NCBI GenBank assembly: GCA_964426945.1
Contig: CAYRSS010000014.1
Location: 1 to 64,000, forward strand
Reading direction: 5' to 3'
Source: CAYRSS01 sp964426945
GTDB taxonomy: Bacteria; Planctomycetota; Phycisphaerae; UBA1845
DNA length: 64,000 nucleotides
Below, piece by piece: positions 60,191-64,000 of this stretch. A model generated the notes under the pieces. The model was not told the DNA's origin. It was given only the letters and a program-made list of their open reading frames with translations, and did no database searches. A program made the position numbers and the translations under genes. Each line of letters starts with the position of its first letter. The stretch's first letter is position 1.

Positions 60191-61585
60191 ATGTGGTCGT
60201 CGCTGGTACGACACGTCGTGCACCCGCTGCACGAGCGCCTGCTCGGGCGGGCGACGGTCCGCTGCGCGCGCGAGCTGGAGCAGTCGCAGTGGATGTCTCC
60301 GCGAGACCTCCGGCAGGAGCAGGATCGCAAGCTGGCCGCACTGCTGAGACACTCCGCCGAGCACGTGCCCTACTACCGAATCCTGGCCAGGACCGGGCGC
60401 GTCGCACCGTCGGACGGTGACCCACGGGCGGCGCTGGCCCGGTTGCCGCTGCTGTCGAAGGACGACATCCGAGCGCATGGCCCCGCGATGGTCTGGCATG
60501 ATGCGCCGGGCGGCGTTTTTCCCCACAACACGGGCGGCTCGACCGGCGAGCCGCTGATCTTCCACTTCGACCGGCGTCGGCAAGCGTATGACCAGGCCGC
60601 ACGCATCCGCACGCATCGCTGGTTCGACGTGAAACTCGGCGACCGCGAACTGCTGCTGTGGGGTTCGCCTATCGAGCTGCGCCGGACGGATCGGCTGCGC
60701 AGCGTGCGCGACCGCCTCCTCAACCAATTGATGCTGAATGCCTTCGCCATGTCGCCCGAGCGGATGGACATCTACCTCGGCGCGATGCGGCGGTTCAGCC
60801 CGCACGCGCTGTTCGGCTACCCGAGCAGCCTCGCCCTGCTGGCCGACCACGCGGCCCGGCGCGGCGACACCGGCGCGACCGGCGACCTTCGCGCCATCTT
60901 CGTCACCGGCGAAGTGTGCTACCCGCATCATCGGCGCACGCTCTCCAGGGTCTTCGGAGCACCGGTGGCGGACGGCTACGGCAGCCGCGAGGCCGGGTTC
61001 ATCGCTCACGAGTGTCCGTCGGGGGCGATGCACATCATGGCCGAGAATGTCATCGTCGAGATTCTGCGCGATGGCACGCCGGTCGCCGAGGGCGAGGAAG
61101 GTGAAATCGTCGTCACCCACCTCGACGCCTACGCGATGCCCTTCATTCGCTATCGCACCGGCGACATCGGGAAGTTGCGTGCGGGACGCTGTGCATGCGG
61201 CCGTGGCCTGCCGCTGATGGACATGGTCAACGGACGGTCGACTGATTTCCTGTACCTGCCTGACGGCACGATCCGTCATGCGCTGTCCATCATCTATCCG
61301 CTGCGTGAGTTGGAGGGGGTTCGGCAGTTCCGCGTCCGCCAGCATCGCGACTACGCCACGACCGTGTCGATCGTGGCCCTGCCGGGGCAGACCGGACTCA
61401 CCGGCGAGATCGTCTCGCGGGCCGTGCGCGGCGTTGTGGGCCAGGATGTACGACTCGACGTGGAGTTCGTGCCGGACATCCCCCCGCTGGGGTCGGGCAA
61501 ACACCGCTACGTCATCTCCGAAGCCTCGCCGCCGGACGCGCGGAGCGCGGCAGCGGAGCCGCAGAGCGCAGGAGTCACGTGGTGA
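60191..61585 (+). CDS. PaaK-like adenylate-forming enzyme (CapK family) of polysaccharide locus
   Basis: This cytoplasmic protein of 464 aa belongs to the phenylacetate-CoA-ligase-like family often found in capsule and exosortase loci. Motifs: HVPYYRILARTG, NTGGSTGEPLIFHF (AMP-binding P-loop), VADGYGSREAGFIAHECPSG, and IRYRTGDIGKLRAGRC with the adenylate-contacting Asp. Its exact acid substrate in such loci is not known. A following gene overlaps its stop (GTGA), indicating one operon with the FemAB-like and sugar-transferase genes. GGGAGG lies upstream of the ATG. Confidence 0.88.
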   Translation: MWSSLVRHVVHPLHERLLGRATVRCARELEQSQWMSPRDLRQEQDRKLAALLRHSAEHVPYYRILARTGRVAPSDGDPRAALARLPLLSKDDIRAHGPAMVWHDAPGGVFPHNTGGSTGEPLIFHFDRRRQAYDQAARIRTHRWFDVKLGDRELLLWGSPIELRRTDRLRSVRDRLLNQLMLNAFAMSPERMDIYLGAMRRFSPHALFGYPSSLALLADHAARRGDTGATGDLRAIFVTGEVCYPHHRRTLSRVFGAPVADGYGSREAGFIAHECPSGAMHIMAENVIVEILRDGTPVAEGEEGEIVVTHLDAYAMPFIRYRTGDIGKLRAGRCACGRGLPLMDMVNGRSTDFLYLPDGTIRHALSIIYPLRELEGVRQFRVRQHRDYATTVSIVALPGQTGLTGEIVSRAVRGVVGQDVRLDVEFVPDIPPLGSGKHRYVISEASPPDARSAAAEPQSAGVTW

Positions 61586-62694
61586 ACGCCGGGCTGCGCG
61601 AACTGACCTCGCCCGTCACCGCGAGCGTCCCGCTCACCAGCGCCCATGCGCCGGCGTCGGTGAGTGTCACGGTCGCAACGCCGGATGACCGCGCCGCCTG
61701 CGACGCCTATGCCCGGCTCCACCCGGACGGAACACTCTTTCATCTTCCCGCTTGGGCGTCCGCCGTCGGCGAGGCGTTCGGCCACGCAGACGCCACGCTG
61801 ATCGCCCGGCGCGCGGGGCAGGTCGTGGGCCTGCTGCCGATGATGCGGGTGAACAGCCTGTTGCTGGGGCGGACGCTGATAAGCATGCCGTGCGCTGTGG
61901 GCGGCGGCCTCTTGGCCAACGATCGCGAGACGCAGGCGGCGCTCCGCCAGGCCGCGGAGGATCTGGCGCGGAACGAGGGATACTCGGCGATCGACCTGCG
62001 CTCAACGCGCGCGGTGCTGAGCGACGTACCGATTTCGGGGGATTACGCGGGATTCCGCCGCGAACTGCCCGCGACCGTCGGGGAGCTGGACACCTGGCTG
62101 CCGCGCAAGGCGCGGGCCGCCGCGAGAAACGCGGTGCGTCGCTTCGGCCTGACCGTTTCGTTCGGTGATCAGCACCTCGACGAAGTGTACGACCTCTACA
62201 CCGAGAGCATGCGCCGGCTCGGCTCGCTCAACTACCCGCGCCGGTTTATCGACGCCCTGCTGACGCAGACACCCGACGCGCACTGGGTCTCGGTGATCCG
62301 CCGCGGCGGACACACCGTCGCGGGGCTGGTCACGTTCCTCTACGAGGACACCGTGATGCCCTACTTCGTCGGCGCCGGCGCGGAGGCGCGGGCATGCAGC
62401 GCGGGGCAATACGTCTACTTCACGGCGATGCAGCGCGCGGTCGAAGAGGGCTTGCGGTGGTTCGATTTCGGTCGGTCGCGCCGCGATAACGCCGGCAGCT
62501 TCGAGTTCAAGCGGCTTTGCGGATTCGAGCCCGAGCCGCTCGGCTATCAACGAATCGTCATGCCCGGCGGTCGCGAGCGGACGCTCGCTCCATCGTCTGT
62601 CCTGGTCGCGCCCGCGCGACGGATCTGGCGGTGGCTGCCGCTGGGGGTGACCCGGCGCGCGGGCTCGTGGCTCAGTCGTCATCTTCCCGGTTGA
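61582..62694 (+). CDS. FemAB-family, XrtA/PEP-CTERM-associated acyltransferase-like protein
   Basis: This 370-aa protein has two GNAT-type folds as in FemAB peptidoglycan aminoacyltransferases. A recognisable sequence is WFDFGRSRRDNAGSFEFKRL followed by CGFEPEPLGYQ, which is typical of the FemAB-like proteins of XrtA (exosortase) polysaccharide loci. Other features are LFHLPAWASAVGEAFGHADA and TLISMPCAVGGGLLANDRE near the N-terminus, and TVAGLVTFLYEDTVMPYFVG. The start is the GTG at 61582, whose GTGA overlaps the previous stop; a GTG at 61579 is an alternative, and GGAG lies at 61571. It precedes the sugar transferase by 9 bp. Confidence 0.87.
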   Translation: MNAGLRELTSPVTASVPLTSAHAPASVSVTVATPDDRAACDAYARLHPDGTLFHLPAWASAVGEAFGHADATLIARRAGQVVGLLPMMRVNSLLLGRTLISMPCAVGGGLLANDRETQAALRQAAEDLARNEGYSAIDLRSTRAVLSDVPISGDYAGFRRELPATVGELDTWLPRKARAAARNAVRRFGLTVSFGDQHLDEVYDLYTESMRRLGSLNYPRRFIDALLTQTPDAHWVSVIRRGGHTVAGLVTFLYEDTVMPYFVGAGAEARACSAGQYVYFTAMQRAVEEGLRWFDFGRSRRDNAGSFEFKRLCGFEPEPLGYQRIVMPGGRERTLAPSSVLVAPARRIWRWLPLGVTRRAGSWLSRHLPG

Positions 62695-62703
62695 ACAGTA
62701 ATC

Positions 62704-64000
62704 ATGAACATCCTTTACCTCGCTCATCGTCTTCCTTATCCGCCCGACAAGGGTGATAGACTCCGTGCGTTCGCCCAGATCGCCCACCTGGCACGCAACC
62801 ATCGCGTGATCTGCGCGTGCTTCATGGACGAGGAATCCGAAGTCGACCACGCCGGTGGCCTGCGCGAGGTCTGTGCCGAGGTGATCGCGCTGCCGCTGGG
62901 TCGCCTGAAGAGTCTGACGCGCGGCGCGTGGAACCTGCTCTGCGGAGGTACGGTGACCGAGGGCTACTACCGCGATCAGCGGATGGTGCGCGCGATCGAG
63001 GAGGTGATGGGCCGCGTGAATCTCGACGCCGTCGTCGCATTTTCGTCGAGCATGGCGCCCTACGCCTTCGACATCCCCGCCGTGCGGCGCGTGCTCGACC
63101 TTTGCGACCTCGACAGCGGCAAGTGGCTGGCCTACGCCGAACACAGCGGGCCCTTCGTCGGCTCACTCTACCTCGCGGAAGGGCGACGGTTGCGCCGGCG
63201 CGAGCACGAATGGCTGCGCCGCTTCGATGCCACCACGCTCGTGACGGCGGCCGAAGCGGAGCTGGTCGCTGACGTGGCGCCGCCCGGACGGCTCTTCGTG
63301 GTCGGCAACGGGGTGACCGTGCCGCTGGAAACCGCCCTCTCCCGCGCGGGCGCCGAGAACAATGACGACGCCCCGATCGTGGGTTTCGTCGGGCAGATGG
63401 ACTACCGCCCAAACGTCGACGCCGTCGAGTGGTTCGTCGACGAGGTCTGGCCGACGGTCCGGGCAGCCCTGCCGCAGGCCCGCTTCCGGATCGTCGGTCG
63501 TTCGCCCGCCCGGGCCGTGCAGCGGCTGGTAGCCACGGCGGGGGTCGAAGTGGTCGGCGCGGTGCGCGATATCCTGGCGGAGGTGGCGCGGTTTGACGTG
63601 AGCGTTGCGCCGCTGCGGATCGCCCGGGGGATCCAGAACAAGGTGCTCGAGGCGATGGCCTGCGCCCGGCCGGTCGTACTGACGCCGGAGGCGGCGGTCG
63701 GCATCCGGGCGATGGACGACGTGCACTACCTTGTGGCCGAGGACGCCGCCGCGATGGCCCGCGCGACGATCGGGTTGCTGCGCGATCCGACCGCACGGAC
63801 GCGCATCGGGTCGGCCGCCCGCCAGTTCGTCGAGCAGCACCACCGCTGGGATCGCGAGCTGGCCCGCTTCGAGCAGGTTGTCACCGGCGTCCTCGACACG
63901 GCCGACGCGGCCCGGGCCGGCGTGCTGCACGCCGCAGCCAACCGGCCGACGGGTTTTGACGCGACGACCGGCGTACGCGACGATTCGCAGCACGAAGTCG
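62704..64000 (+). CDS. XrtA/PEP-CTERM-associated sugar transferase, 3' end cut by window
   Basis: This cytoplasmic glycosyltransferase (432 codons seen) begins MNILYLAHRLPYPPDKGDRL, the hallmark of the TIGR03087-type transferases tied to PEP-CTERM/XrtA polysaccharide loci. Later features are LCDLDSGKWLAYAEHS, VVGNGVTVPLE, VGFVGQMDYRPNVDAVEWFV (GT4 C-terminal domain start), VARFDVSVAPLRIARGIQNK and VLEAMACARPVVLTPEA with the donor-binding Glu. The frame is open to the window edge and lacks only the end. It is the third gene of a run with the adenylate-forming and FemAB-like genes, which suggests that an exosortase and polymer-export genes lie further right. Confidence 0.9.
   Translation, partial: MNILYLAHRLPYPPDKGDRLRAFAQIAHLARNHRVICACFMDEESEVDHAGGLREVCAEVIALPLGRLKSLTRGAWNLLCGGTVTEGYYRDQRMVRAIEEVMGRVNLDAVVAFSSSMAPYAFDIPAVRRVLDLCDLDSGKWLAYAEHSGPFVGSLYLAEGRRLRRREHEWLRRFDATTLVTAAEAELVADVAPPGRLFVVGNGVTVPLETALSRAGAENNDDAPIVGFVGQMDYRPNVDAVEWFVDEVWPTVRAALPQARFRIVGRSPARAVQRLVATAGVEVVGAVRDILAEVARFDVSVAPLRIARGIQNKVLEAMACARPVVLTPEAAVGIRAMDDVHYLVAEDAAAMARATIGLLRDPTARTRIGSAARQFVEQHHRWDRELARFEQVVTGVLDTADAARAGVLHAAANRPTGFDATTGVRDDSQHEV

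Overview
This 64 kb, GC-rich window looks like a chromosomal piece of a member of Planctomycetota, probably of the Phycisphaerae type. That placement is inference from recognisable habits: very large secreted proteins built from FG-GAP, PKD, DUF11-like, thrombospondin-type-3 and dockerin-like calcium-binding modules; a small membrane protein ending in a CxxC-Y-D-L-x-G / CPECG zinc ribbon; and XrtA (exosortase)-associated sugar-transferase genes. Two tRNA genes (Tyr-GTA, Lys-CTT) and the housekeeping genes metF, queC, thpR and recA are present. No CRISPR array, rRNA or transposase gene was seen.

Layout. 1-5.4 kb: a left-truncated acyltransferase/GNAT fusion, an EEP-family lipoprotein, a cation/proton antiporter fused to a PTS EIIA-like domain, and a uridine-kinase-like P-loop kinase. 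5.5-46.6 kb: a secretome island in which nearly every gene carries a signal peptide or lipobox. It holds five paralogues of an unnamed two-module exported domain (recognised by a WNQNE-RFSGT core), a PKD/LVIVD-propeller protein, a TSP3 protein with a possible C-terminal sorting tail, a propeller protein, two lipoproteins, a subtilase and three huge FG-GAP proteins. The only cytoplasmic gene inside the island is a CpaE/ParA-like ATPase. 46.9-55 kb: tRNA-Tyr-metF, a MOSC protein, an AT-hook/winged-helix chromatin-like protein, an SMR-like transporter, a redoxin, queC, tRNA-Lys, a PfkB kinase and thpR-recA. A MITE-like inverted-repeat element sits on the recA stop codon. 55.2-64 kb: a polysaccharide locus with two GT-B glycosyltransferases, a PaaK-like adenylate-forming enzyme, a FemAB-like GNAT and a right-truncated XrtA-type sugar transferase, mixed with small unknown genes.

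How it may work together. The island appears to make a set of calcium-binding, disulfide-rich exported proteins, several of which end in the same roughly 130-residue module: a CC-containing head, two D-x-D-G-N-G-x-x-N-A-x-D-R-G loops, and a fixed end with CP as the last two residues. The strict position of that module suggests a sorting, anchoring or assembly role. The polysaccharide/XrtA-type genes at the right edge could build the surface matrix that exported proteins attach to. The FG-GAP genes show long perfect direct repeats and chimeric structure, so this array has been reshaped recently by recombination.
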